From Micromonospora sp. WMMD980 (GTDB lineage Bacteria; Actinomycetota; Actinomycetes; Mycobacteriales; Micromonosporaceae), in the NCBI RefSeq assembly GCF_029626035.1, contig NZ_JARUBE010000003.1, forward strand, positions 1,178,001 through 1,242,000: a stretch of DNA of 64,000 nucleotides. Reading direction: 5' to 3'. Position 1 is the first letter of the stretch. Every line of letters begins with the position of its first letter. Below, piece by piece: positions 8,431 through 16,739 of the stretch. The notes under the pieces were generated by a model, which was given only the letters and a program-made list of their open reading frames with translations, did not search any database and was not told where the DNA came from. The position numbers and the translations under genes were made by a program.

Positions 8431-8915
8431 CAGATTCCTTCGCTGGATGGTGAGATGACGAAATTCCTGTGGTGATAGATCAGCCGCCCGTCGGGCGGCC
8501 CGTGAAAGACCTCGGCCACGGAGGCGACGACGAGCGTCGCGTCGCCCACGCTTATCCGTTGCAGTGGCATGACGCGAAGCGCGGCGAGGGCACTGGGGAG
8601 CATCGGTTCCCCCGACGGCAGAATTCTCCAGCCCTGGTCCGGGGTGAAGTGTCGACCGTCGGCGTGGGAGAAGTCCTGAGCCAGATCGGCATGTTTGGGT
8701 CCCAAGAGGTGCACGACGAAGCTGGGCGCTTGCAGCAGAACCCTCGCCGTCCGCGTTGCCATGAGGGAGAAGGACAGCGTTGGTGGTGCCACCGACACGG
8801 ACGCGACGCTGGAGGCGGTCAGCCCGACCGGCCCGTGGGGACCAGCCGCAGAGATGACGGCGACTCCCGTGGGGTACCGGCGGAAAGCCTCCTTGAACCG
8901 CTCGCTCAATGGCAC
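8430..8915 (-). CDS. Flavin reductase (HpaC-like)
   Basis: This 161-residue single-domain FMN-binding reductase contains the family pattern FRRYPTGVAVISA, then GLTASSVASVSVAPPTLSFSL, which binds FMN. It uses NAD(P)H to reduce free flavin for a partner monooxygenase or for redox cycling. It is the first gene of a pair with sodN, overlapping it by ATGA. Pairing a flavin reductase (a superoxide source) with SOD under SoxR is reasonable but inferred. No adjacent monooxygenase is present. Confidence 0.87.
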   Translation of the reverse strand: MPLSERFKEAFRRYPTGVAVISAAGPHGPVGLTASSVASVSVAPPTLSFSLMATRTARVLLQAPSFVVHLLGPKHADLAQDFSHADGRHFTPDQGWRILPSGEPMLPSALAALRVMPLQRISVGDATLVVASVAEVFHGPPDGRLIYHHRNFVISPSSEGI

Positions 8916-8949
8916 TTCCTTTCTTCCTGCTCCCGGGCGAGACGCTAAA

Positions 8950-8968
8950 ACCTCAACCGCGCTTCATG
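8950..8968 (-). promoter_or_regulatory. Candidate SoxR box
   Basis: ACCTCAACCGCGCTTCATG has a perfect left half of the SoxR consensus (ACCTCAA, 5-bp spacer, CTTGAGG) and a right half matching 4 of 7. It lies 35 bp upstream of the flavin reductase start. Confidence 0.4.
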
Positions 8969-9072
8969 TCAAACGCACCCCCAAGGCGCCTTTCGAGCTG
9001 TTGCCGAGGTGGTGAGCCGCACGTCAGTTCGAGGTGCGGTCCGCGACCGACCGGGGGATCGGGGCGCCACAC

Positions 9073-10581
9073 TCAGCCCATGTGCACAGCCGAAGCCGCC
9101 TTGGCGCCGTGCTGTGCCTTGGCGTTCAGGGCTGTCAACGTGATCACCAGAGCGATGATCAGCAGGCCCGACGCGGCGGCGAACGCCACCGTGTAGCCGT
9201 GTGTCAACGCGTCGGAAGCCTGCTGGATCAGGCCCCTGTCGCCGGTGGCCACGCCCTGGAAGAACGCGCCGTCGGCGTGGGGCAGTTGATCGTCGGCGGC
9301 GCTGGTCGACAACGTCGCCAGCACCGCCAGGCCCACGGCACCACCGATCTGCTGCGTGGTGTTGAGCACCGCCGAGGCGATCCCGGCGTCTGTGCTGGTC
9401 ACCCCCGAGACCGCGCCGAGGGTCATCGGCAGGAAGCTCGCGCCCAGGCCGACCGCAGTGACGAACATGGCCGGCATCAGGTGGGTGGCGTACGAGGACG
9501 ACGGCTCCAGCAGGCTGAACCACAGCATGCCGCCCGCCGCCAGGACAAGGCCGGGCGCGGCGATCGCACGCGGCGGGAACCGGCCGACCAGCCGGGAACC
9601 CAGACCCGCCGACAGGCCCATGCCGAGACTGAACGGCAGGTACGCAAACCCGGCGCGGACCGGACTGTAGCCGTGCACCTGCTGCAGGTACAGCGACAGG
9701 AAATAGAACGTCGCGAACATGGCAGCACCGATGAGCAGCATCGTCGCGTACGATCCGGCCCGGTTGCGGTCGCGCAGCAGCCGTAGCGGCAGGATCGGGT
9801 GGCTGTTGCGCCGCTGGGTCCGCAGGAACACCGCCAACAGGACCGCTGCGATGACGAACATCCCGATCGTCACGTTGTCGTTCCAGCCGCGGTCACCACC
9901 CTGCGTGATCGCGTACACCAGAGCCACCAGGCCGCCGGTACCGAGCACGGCTCCCCGCACGTCGAGCTCGCCGTGCGACTTCTCGCCGCTGGCCACCACC
10001 CTGGTGCCGATCAACACCGCCAGCCCGATCGGCACGTTGACGAACATCACCCAACGCCACGAGAGATAGTCCGTGAGGACCCCGCCCAGCAGCAGACCGA
10101 CGGTCGAGCCGATACCGGACATGGCGGCGTACACGCCCATCGCACGGTTACGCGGCGCGCCCTCGGCGAACGTGGTCGCGATCAAGGACAGCGCGGTCGG
10201 GGCGATCACGGCAGCGCCGAGACCCTGCAGAACCCGGGCGGCGATGAGCAGCTCGGCGTTCGGCGCGAGTCCGCCCAGTAGTGACGCGAAGCTGAAGACG
10301 ACCAAGCCGACCCGGAACACCCGGCGCCGGCCGTAGAGGTCACCGGCCCGGCCCCCGAGCAGCAGCAGGCCGCCGAAGGCGAGCACGTACGAGTTGACGA
10401 TCCAGGAAAGACCGGAGGCCGAGACCTCAAGGTCTTCCTGGATGCTCGGTAGCGCGATGTTCGTGATGGTGCCGTCGAGCACGACCATCAGCTGTGCTGC
10501 GGCGATCACGACGAGCGCCAGGCCCGGATGTGCGGTCGCGGACCCCGCCGAGACTCGCTCGGTACGCACGGGCACCGTCAT
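9073..10581 (-). CDS. MFS drug efflux transporter (DHA2, 14 TM)
   Basis: This is a 502-residue EmrB/QacA-type proton-coupled exporter. DHA2 features are clear: LMVVLDGTITNIALPSI in TM1, GRAGDLYGRRR in loop 2-3 and RWVMFVNVPIG in mid-protein. The start is ATG 10581 with GGAGGGTGAGA just before it. It probably exports toxic compounds. It is divergent from the TetR gene at 10774. Its promoter carries a 21-bp element almost identical to one before the MarR gene at 11479, so either regulator may control it. Confidence 0.92.
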   Translation of the reverse strand: MTVPVRTERVSAGSATAHPGLALVVIAAAQLMVVLDGTITNIALPSIQEDLEVSASGLSWIVNSYVLAFGGLLLLGGRAGDLYGRRRVFRVGLVVFSFASLLGGLAPNAELLIAARVLQGLGAAVIAPTALSLIATTFAEGAPRNRAMGVYAAMSGIGSTVGLLLGGVLTDYLSWRWVMFVNVPIGLAVLIGTRVVASGEKSHGELDVRGAVLGTGGLVALVYAITQGGDRGWNDNVTIGMFVIAAVLLAVFLRTQRRNSHPILPLRLLRDRNRAGSYATMLLIGAAMFATFYFLSLYLQQVHGYSPVRAGFAYLPFSLGMGLSAGLGSRLVGRFPPRAIAAPGLVLAAGGMLWFSLLEPSSSYATHLMPAMFVTAVGLGASFLPMTLGAVSGVTSTDAGIASAVLNTTQQIGGAVGLAVLATLSTSAADDQLPHADGAFFQGVATGDRGLIQQASDALTHGYTVAFAAASGLLIIALVITLTALNAKAQHGAKAASAVHMG

Positions 10582-10595
10582 TCTCACCCTCCGAA

Positions 10596-10616
10596 AAGTA
10601 GACAGTCGTTGAGAAA
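10596..10616 (-). promoter_or_regulatory. Shared operator/promoter element (MFS copy)
   Basis: Read on the minus strand towards the MFS start, this 21-bp stretch contains TTTCTCAACG, three variable bases, then GTCTACTT. It matches 19 of 21 positions with 11440-11460 in front of the MarR gene, in the same orientation relative to the gene. Confidence 0.6.
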
Positions 10617-10773
10617 CTTTGGTCAGCGTAGCCGGGCGGTTGGGGCGGCCCGTAGGCGAGTGCCACACCTCACTCCCGTGGCCGTGACACAGCCCGCCGG
10701 GTCGGTGGACGGCACTTTGTCTGGCAAATCAGCCCAGGTACGATCGACGTGCCGAGGTGAGAAGGAGTGCCAG

Positions 10774-11415
10774 ATGAGCCGGGCGCAGGCGGACGGTCCC
10801 TCGCCCCCCGGGATCCTCTCGGAAGCGACCGCGCAGCGGCCGGAGCGCAAGGGCGAGCGCACCAAGCGCCGCATCCTCGCCACGGCACGACGAGTGTTCG
10901 CCGAAGTCGGTTACGAGCGCGCCACCATTCGGGCGATAGCCGCCGCCGCCGACGTCGACAAGTCCTCGGTCATCCAGTACTTCGGTACCAAACAGCGGCT
11001 CTTCCGCGAGGCCGTGCACTGGCGCATCCCGCTGCGCGAGCTCACGACCGGCGACCCTGTGCAGAGCACCGACAACTATCTGAGAGCCATGCTCAGTAGC
11101 TGGGCCGCCGACCCGAACAGTCCGATGGCGGTGCTCCTACGGGCCAGCATGACCAGCGACGAAGCCGCCGGGATCCTGCGTGACCACGTCACCGCCGAAG
11201 CCGTCGACGTCATGGCCGACACCATCACCGCCGCGGAGCCGCGGCTGCGCGCCGCCCTGGCTGGCGCCATGATGATGGGAATCGCCGCCCAGCGCTACGT
11301 GCTCCGCATGCCCGACCTGGCGGACGCGGATCTCGACGATGTCCTGCGCGTGGTCGCGCCGGCCATGCGTGCCATCATCGCGCCGGACTCCTGCATCGGC
11401 GCTGACGGCGAATGA
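10774..11415 (+). CDS. TetR-family regulator
   Basis: This 213-residue repressor has the TetR N-terminal DNA-binding domain at residues 30-75 (RRILATARRVFAEVGYERATIRAIAAAADVDKSSVIQYFGTKQRLF). The C-terminal domain resembles the group with C-terminal motif LAGAMMMGIAAQRYVL. The ATG at 10774 is preceded by GAAGGAG at 8 nt. It is divergent from the MFS gene and likely represses it. Only 63 bp separate it from the MarR gene downstream. Confidence 0.88.
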   Translation: MSRAQADGPSPPGILSEATAQRPERKGERTKRRILATARRVFAEVGYERATIRAIAAAADVDKSSVIQYFGTKQRLFREAVHWRIPLRELTTGDPVQSTDNYLRAMLSSWAADPNSPMAVLLRASMTSDEAAGILRDHVTAEAVDVMADTITAAEPRLRAALAGAMMMGIAAQRYVLRMPDLADADLDDVLRVVAPAMRAIIAPDSCIGADGE

Positions 11416-11439
11416 ACGTCGGTTACCACCGTCGAAAAT

Positions 11440-11460
11440 TTTCTCAACGCCCGTCTACTT
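11440..11460 (+). promoter_or_regulatory. Shared operator/promoter element (MarR copy)
   Basis: This plus-strand copy (TTTCTCAACG, three bases, GTCTACTT) of the element found before the MFS gene overlaps an inverted repeat, GTCTAC-N6-GTAGAC (11453-11470), that looks like a MarR operator 9 bp before the start codon. Confidence 0.6.
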
Positions 11461-11478
11461 CCAGGTAGACTCGGTCCC

Positions 11479-11934
11479 ATGGCTGCTGTACCCGCCGGGG
11501 ATTCGGAGCACCGTTGCGGGCCGCTGCTCGATCACCTGGCCCGGTGGATCTGGCTGCGTGCCGAGCCGGCGCTGACTCCGTTCCATCTCCGGCCACGGCA
11601 TCTTGTCGCGCTGACCATGATCCGCGCCGGCGGCGGAATCAGTCAGCAGGCCCTGGCCAGGACGCTGGCGATGGACGGGACGAATATCGTGGGGCTGCTC
11701 AACGAGCTGGAAAGCGGTGGCCTCACCAAGCGGATGCGCTCACCGCAGGACCGTCGTCGGCACCTGGTCGAGCTGACCCCACTCGGGGTCGAGCGCCTCC
11801 GGGATGCGGAGGGCGCCATGGCCACCGCCGAGGACGAGGTGCTCGTGGCCCTGGCGCCCGTCGAGCGCGAGAGGCTCTACCACCTACTCCGGCGGGCCTC
11901 CACCGCGGTCGACGAGGAGTTGACCGCACGCTGA
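11479..11934 (+). CDS. MarR-family regulator
   Basis: This 151-residue winged-helix protein has the MarR core: GGISQQALARTLAMDGTNIVGLLNELESGGL as recognition helix and RSPQDRRRHLVELTPLG as the wing. It likely senses a small phenolic or drug-like ligand. The GTCTAC-N6-GTAGAC palindrome immediately upstream points to autoregulation. The partner element at the MFS promoter (10596-10616) suggests the efflux gene is its second target. Confidence 0.9.
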   Translation: MAAVPAGDSEHRCGPLLDHLARWIWLRAEPALTPFHLRPRHLVALTMIRAGGGISQQALARTLAMDGTNIVGLLNELESGGLTKRMRSPQDRRRHLVELTPLGVERLRDAEGAMATAEDEVLVALAPVERERLYHLLRRASTAVDEELTAR

Positions 11935-12062
11935 TCGGACCGACAGTTGGCGCCAGATGGCCCCGCCAGCGGCCCGCGCAAGTTTTGCCGCGTCTGTCGT
12001 CAGACCGACCACCAAACCGATCCGCTCTCTCGTGCGCGACCTGTCGCCGCCGACGTCGGAGG

Positions 12063-13394
12063 CTATCCGTTCACGGCTGCACCGGCTGCGGAGTCGGCGG
12101 GCAGGCTGTCCATGAACGAGCTCACCGAGAAGACCGCCCGCCCGGGACCAGCGGGGCCGTACCCGGGCGGACTGGACAGGCCGTTGGCCTCCATGGTCGC
12201 CCGGTAGGTCTCCAACAGCCGGATGTGGTACTCCAAAGGTGCGCCCTGAGGGTTGGTCCGGCCGAGCGGGGTGGTCGGCTCCGGGCACCAGGTGGTGAAT
12301 CGCGGGGTGATCCCGCGGGACATGAAGTACTGCAGGCCCTCGGTGGTCGATTCGATTGCCTCGTCCACCGTGGTGAAGCCGTGCGGGGCGGCCATCTCGA
12401 CGCCGGCGACGAAGTTCGGGATGACGTTGCGTGGTCCGAAGACCTCGGCGGAGTCGAGGATGCGGCGGTGCCACTCCTCGCGGCCCACGTACCGCTCCTT
12501 GCCGGGGCAGTAGAGTTCGAAGAGTCGCTTGTCCCACACCTCGTAGTTGGGGTGGTAGATCCGGATCCCGTAGTCGTGGAAGCGCTGTACGTCGGCCCGC
12601 GGCAGGGCTTGGGCGACCACCTTGCCGACCCACCGGCCCGGGAACCGCTCCTCGATCGCCTGGGCGTAACGGCCGTAGAAGTCGGCCTCGGCCAGCCCGT
12701 CGACCTTCGAGGTGATGCTGCCGCCGGTCAGTGTGTACGCCTGTGAGGCGCGTGCCGTGTCGTGCTTGTCGATGATTGCCAGCGCTTCGAGGACCTCGTC
12801 GACCGGCTTGACCCCGGTGTACGGGCGGCCGGCCTGCTTGTGCTGACGCCAGTTGTGGTTGATGTCGCAGTACTGGCACTCCTCTTTGGCGCCGAAGTAC
12901 TGGCAGACCCGGAAGGCGGTCAGGTAGATGAGGTAACCCCACTGGATCGTGGGGGCGACCTCCATCACCGACTTGCCGTTGGCGAGCGTGTGCCGGTAGT
13001 AGTCAGGCATCGGGGGCAGGCCCACCTCGGCGATCGCCCGCCCGTCGAGGAGCAGCATGAGCCGTCCGTCGTCGTCGGGCTTGACCCGGTAGGGCGAGTC
13101 GGGGTTTGTGCGGACCGACACGACGGTCCGGCGCAGGTCGTACGGCCCCCCGGTGAGCACGATCTCCTCCGGCGGCCGACGCAACGCGGCGGCGCCCAGC
13201 TCGGGCAGTGTCCGGTGGTCGAACGAGAAGATGAAGTACGACTTCGGCTTGACCTCACCGTGTTCGTTGTCGGTCAACGCCGAGTCGTCGAAGGCCAGTC
13301 CTCCGCGCAGCAGGTCCTCCTTGATCACCGCCTCACGCGGCACATCAGGAAAGCGTCCCATCAGGTCTTCGATGAGGTCCGTACGAGACTGCAT
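12063..13394 (-). CDS. Radical SAM protein with unusual CX8CX2C cluster motif
   Basis: The 443-residue product has three clustered cysteines (C164, C173, C176 in CQYFGAKEECQYCDIN) that look like a radical SAM [4Fe-4S] site, but spaced CX8CX2C rather than CX3CX2C. Supporting features are a GGS-like motif (YTLTGGSIT) after the cluster and a TIM-barrel-like remainder with conserved PNFVAGVEMA. The first 150 residues form an extra domain without recognised similarity. It is divergent from an FprA-type reductase gene that could supply electrons. The reaction is unknown; I infer only S-adenosylmethionine radical chemistry. Confidence 0.75.
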   Translation of the reverse strand: MQSRTDLIEDLMGRFPDVPREAVIKEDLLRGGLAFDDSALTDNEHGEVKPKSYFIFSFDHRTLPELGAAALRRPPEEIVLTGGPYDLRRTVVSVRTNPDSPYRVKPDDDGRLMLLLDGRAIAEVGLPPMPDYYRHTLANGKSVMEVAPTIQWGYLIYLTAFRVCQYFGAKEECQYCDINHNWRQHKQAGRPYTGVKPVDEVLEALAIIDKHDTARASQAYTLTGGSITSKVDGLAEADFYGRYAQAIEERFPGRWVGKVVAQALPRADVQRFHDYGIRIYHPNYEVWDKRLFELYCPGKERYVGREEWHRRILDSAEVFGPRNVIPNFVAGVEMAAPHGFTTVDEAIESTTEGLQYFMSRGITPRFTTWCPEPTTPLGRTNPQGAPLEYHIRLLETYRATMEANGLSSPPGYGPAGPGRAVFSVSSFMDSLPADSAAGAAVNG

Positions 13395-13699
13395 GCGTTG
13401 CTCCTTCTCGACGGCCGACGAATGTTTGGCGGCGGGTCAGCCGTCCGTCATTCGCTCCATGCAACACCCGCCCGGACCGGTGCGGCAACGAGGGCCGCGC
13501 TACCGGCGGCGTAAGTGTGAGCAGAGTCTCCCTTCATTGACCTGAAGTCCGGTTGAGTTCCTAGCTTTGCGGCGAACCGACACTCCCGCCGCCTCCGAGT
13601 CTTGATGAAAAGGCGCGAAGAGTGCTGCATATCTGCGTACGACAAGCGGCTCTTCGCAATCCTGAGTATCCGGCTGGTACACGAACAGAGGGAACAGCC
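13395..13699. other. Divergent promoter region between radical SAM and reductase genes
   Basis: This 305-bp stretch has no gene. It contains an inverted repeat GCGAAGAG/CTCTTCGC (13615-13622 and 13650-13657) in front of the reductase gene, which may be a regulatory site. Confidence 0.35.
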
Positions 13700-15043
13700 A
13701 TGGACCGATCCGTGCGGGTCGCCATCGTAGGAGCCGGCCCGGCTGGCATCTACACCGCGGACATCCTCACCAGAGCCGTCCCGACGGCGACCGTCGACAT
13801 CTTCGACCGCCTGCCCACGCCGTACGGCTTGATCCGGTACGGCGTCGCGCCCGACCACCCACGGATCAAGGAGATCATCACCGCACTACACCACGTGCTG
13901 GACGACCCGCGGATCCGTTTCATCGGCAACGTCGACTACGGCGTGGACGTCAAGCCGGAGGAGCTTGACCAGTTCTACGACGCGACAGTCATCGCCACCG
14001 GCGCCGACAAGGATCGTGAGCTGGCGATCCCGGGTATCGATCTGCCGGGCAGTTTCGGTGCCGCGGACTTCGTCTCCTGGTACGACGGGCACCCCGACGT
14101 GCCCCGCGACTGGCCGCTGACCGCGACCAGGGTAGCGGTGATCGGCGCCGGCAACGTGGCGGTGGACGTAGCCCGGGTCCTCGCGAAGACCGCTGACGAG
14201 CTACTCGAGACCGAGATCCCGGACAACGTGCACCAGCGCTTGATGACCAGCCCGGTCACCGACGTGCACCTGTTCTCTCGCCGTGGGCCCGGCCAGGTGA
14301 AGTTCACGCCGCAGGAACTGCGCGAGCTCGACGAGTCGCCGAATGTCGAGGTGATCGTGCACCCGGAGGGCATGGAGTTCGACGAGGGCAGCCTGGCCAG
14401 GATCCGCGCCAAGCGTTCGGTCAAGATGTGCGTCGACATCCTGCAGAACTGGGCCGCGCGTACACCAACCGCACGCACACGCAACCTGCACCTGCACTTC
14501 CTCGAGGCGCCGGTGGAGATCCTGGGTCAGGGCCGGGTGACCGGCTTGCGCACCGAGACGCAGGAGCTGACCGGCGACGGCTCGGTGCGCGGCACCGGCG
14601 TGTACACCGACTGGGACGTCCAAGCCGTCTACCGGGCGATCGGCTACCTCAGCCGCCCCATCGCCGACCTGCCGTTCGACGCAGCTACCGGGACGGTTCC
14701 GCACGACGCCGGTCGCGTTCTCGGCCTCGACGGCGACCGGATCCCCGGTAGGTACGTGAGCGGCTGGATCAAGCGTGGCCCGGTCGGACTGATCGGCCAC
14801 ACGAAGAAAGATGCGAGTGAGACCGTCGCGAGCCTGCTTGCCGATCTGCCCGGCAAGCAGACGGCGAGCACCCACCCGGCCGACATGCTAGCCCACCTCG
14901 CCCGACGTGGTATCACCCACACCACGTGGGCGGGCTGGCAGCAGCTGGACCGCCACGAGATCGAGCTCGGCCGCCCGCACGGGCGCACTCGAGTGAAAGT
15001 CGTCCCCCGACAGGACATGATCGACATCAGCAGCGTGCGCTGA
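13700..15043 (+). CDS. Ferredoxin/adrenodoxin-type NADP+ reductase (FprA-like)
   Basis: This 447-residue FAD enzyme belongs to the adrenodoxin reductase family. The N-terminal FAD motif VAIVGAGPAGIYTADIL, PYGLIRYGVAPDHP, and the NADP motif VAVIGAGNVAVDVARVL are all present, as is the late GWIKRGPVGLIGHTKKDA. It shuttles electrons from NADPH to ferredoxin. The ATG at 13700 follows GAGGGAA. Its divergent partner is a radical SAM protein, which needs such electrons; the pairing is suggestive, not proof. Confidence 0.92.
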   Translation: MDRSVRVAIVGAGPAGIYTADILTRAVPTATVDIFDRLPTPYGLIRYGVAPDHPRIKEIITALHHVLDDPRIRFIGNVDYGVDVKPEELDQFYDATVIATGADKDRELAIPGIDLPGSFGAADFVSWYDGHPDVPRDWPLTATRVAVIGAGNVAVDVARVLAKTADELLETEIPDNVHQRLMTSPVTDVHLFSRRGPGQVKFTPQELRELDESPNVEVIVHPEGMEFDEGSLARIRAKRSVKMCVDILQNWAARTPTARTRNLHLHFLEAPVEILGQGRVTGLRTETQELTGDGSVRGTGVYTDWDVQAVYRAIGYLSRPIADLPFDAATGTVPHDAGRVLGLDGDRIPGRYVSGWIKRGPVGLIGHTKKDASETVASLLADLPGKQTASTHPADMLAHLARRGITHTTWAGWQQLDRHEIELGRPHGRTRVKVVPRQDMIDISSVR

Positions 15044-15245
15044 GAGTCACATCGCCCGCGCAGTCGAACCCGGCGGCACCCCTCAGCTTCCTCGGCCGCT
15101 GCCGTCCCGGCTCTCGACGGAGCGGGTGTGCGACGGATACCCGGTGCCACGGACGGCCACGGGCCGGCCGCCGGAGCTGGTGATCGGCGACCAGCGGTGG
15201 AAACCACTGAGTCGCACCCTCATAGTCGTGCTGAAAGGCAGTCTC

Positions 15246-15470
15246 GTGAACGCTCGGCAGCCGATCGACGATCTGATCGTGCAACGGCGCATCGCCACGG
15301 CAATACGGGCAATTCGCGCGGCCGAGGAGTGCAGCCTCCAGCGAGCGCTTGACGTGTTCTACGAACGGTACGACTTCCTGCGGCGAACCAGGGCCCATGA
15401 CTTCACGGTCTCCCACGAGGAGTACTGGCAGGGCGTCTACAGGGCCGGACAGTGGGATGTCCCATCCTGA
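15246..15470 (+). CDS. Hypothetical small protein
   Basis: This 74-residue protein starts at GTG 15246 with GAAAGG 8 nt upstream. It is charged and helical (QPIDDLIVQRRIATAIRAIRAAEECSLQRALDVFYERYDFLRR), with no recognised domain. GC at third positions supports coding. A longer reading from 15126 adds residues without coding character. It lies 200 bp after the reductase gene and may be separately expressed. Confidence 0.55.
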   Translation: MNARQPIDDLIVQRRIATAIRAIRAAEECSLQRALDVFYERYDFLRRTRAHDFTVSHEEYWQGVYRAGQWDVPS

Positions 15471-15613
15471 TCGCATGAACTAACATGGTCTTTACCTCTG
15501 CGGCATGAGCGAAAATTCGTCGACCACCTATCGCCACTCCTGCGCCAGCCGGCAGCAGGTAACCACCGCTCCATCAAAGCGGGGGGAACTCACACCTGAC
15601 CCTGTCGCAGATC

Positions 15614-16060
15614 ATGGACCAGCACCACACCAACCTGATGGGTACGGTGCACGGCGGCCGGATCCTCAACCTGATCGACTCGGTCGCCGGGGTCGTCGCC
15701 GCCCGCCACTCCGACGGCCCGGCGGTCACCGCAGCCATCGACGAGACCGCCTTCCTACGCGCGGTCCGCGTCGGTGACGTGGTCCACGTCGACGCGCGGA
15801 TCACCTGGGCCGGCCGCAGCTCGATGGAGGTGGCGGTGAAGGTCAGCGCGGACCGCTGGGACCGCGCGGTGCCCCCGGTCGACGTGGCCACGGCACACCT
15901 GGTGATGGTGGCCGTCGACGACCACGGCGACCCCCGCGCGGTCCCACCGCTGCTGCCGCAGACCGACGGGGACCGGCGACGCTACCGGGAGGCGCAGATC
16001 CGACGGGAGCACCGGCTGGCGCTGCGCCGGGCCCTGCTCGACGGCGCCGGGGAGGGCTGA
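15614..16060 (+). CDS. Acyl-CoA thioesterase, hotdog fold (YciA-like), N terminus possibly frameshifted
   Basis: The 148-residue product is a hotdog acyl-CoA hydrolase: QHHTNLMGTVHGGRILNLID is the active-site region and the partner sheet follows. ATG 15614 is the only standard start in frame, yet coding similarity extends upstream (HLTLSQI precedes the ATG, a family-conserved stretch). A reading frame from ATG 15505 would join it if one base shifts in the G6 run at 15581-15586. So the gene may start at 15505, with a true or sequencing frameshift. It is followed by a LysE gene 3 bp away. Confidence 0.8.
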   Translation: MDQHHTNLMGTVHGGRILNLIDSVAGVVAARHSDGPAVTAAIDETAFLRAVRVGDVVHVDARITWAGRSSMEVAVKVSADRWDRAVPPVDVATAHLVMVAVDDHGDPRAVPPLLPQTDGDRRRYREAQIRREHRLALRRALLDGAGEG

Positions 16061-16063
16061 ACG

Positions 16064-16687
16064 GTGCTCGGACTGTCCGTTGCGGCGCTCGCCGGCTATC
16101 TCGCCGCGATCGTCGTCCTCATGGTCACGCCCGGCCCGGACATGATGTTCGTGCTGGCCAACGCCACCCGCTACGGCGCCCGATCCGGGGTCGTCGCCGC
16201 GCTCGGCGTCGCCGCCGGGGAAGCCGTGCACGTCGCCGCGGTGGTCGGGGGACTGGCCACGGTGATCAGCGCGTCACCGGTCCTGTTCACCGCCATCCGA
16301 TGGGCCGGCGCCGCGTATCTGATCGTCCTGGGGGTCCGGGCCGCGTGTCGGCGCGATCCGGTCACCGCCGACGATCCGGACCGCGGCGCGTCGCCCGGGC
16401 GGGCCTTCCTGCGTGGACTGGTGACGAACCTGCTCAATCCGAAGATGATCCTGTTCAGCGTGGCGTTCCTGCCCCAGTTCGTCGATCCCGCCGCCGGTGA
16501 CGCCACGGCGCAGCTCGTCCTGCTCGGCGCCCTGTTCGTCGCCGTGCAACTCGCCGTCGACGTCACCCTCGGCGCGGGCGCCGGCAGGCTCGCCTACCGG
16601 TTGGCCGACCAGCGGTGGTCGCGGCGGATCAACCGGCTCTGCGCGGTCGCGTTCATCGCACTCGGCGTCCGGCTGGCCGTTGGCTGA
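16064..16687 (+). CDS. LysE/RhtB-family amino acid exporter
   Basis: This 207-residue membrane protein starts at GTG 16064, 3 bp after the thioesterase stop. It has six hydrophobic segments and the family motif VLMVTPGPDMMFVLANATRYG in the N-terminal part plus GLVTNLLNPKMILF in mid-protein. Such proteins export amino acids or small metabolites. The coupling with a thioesterase is not informative about the substrate. Confidence 0.9.
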   Translation: MLGLSVAALAGYLAAIVVLMVTPGPDMMFVLANATRYGARSGVVAALGVAAGEAVHVAAVVGGLATVISASPVLFTAIRWAGAAYLIVLGVRAACRRDPVTADDPDRGASPGRAFLRGLVTNLLNPKMILFSVAFLPQFVDPAAGDATAQLVLLGALFVAVQLAVDVTLGAGAGRLAYRLADQRWSRRINRLCAVAFIALGVRLAVG

Positions 16688-16739
16688 CATGCCGTCACCG
16701 GGTGGGGCGGCGCTCACGCCGACTACCTGAGCGTCGTGC

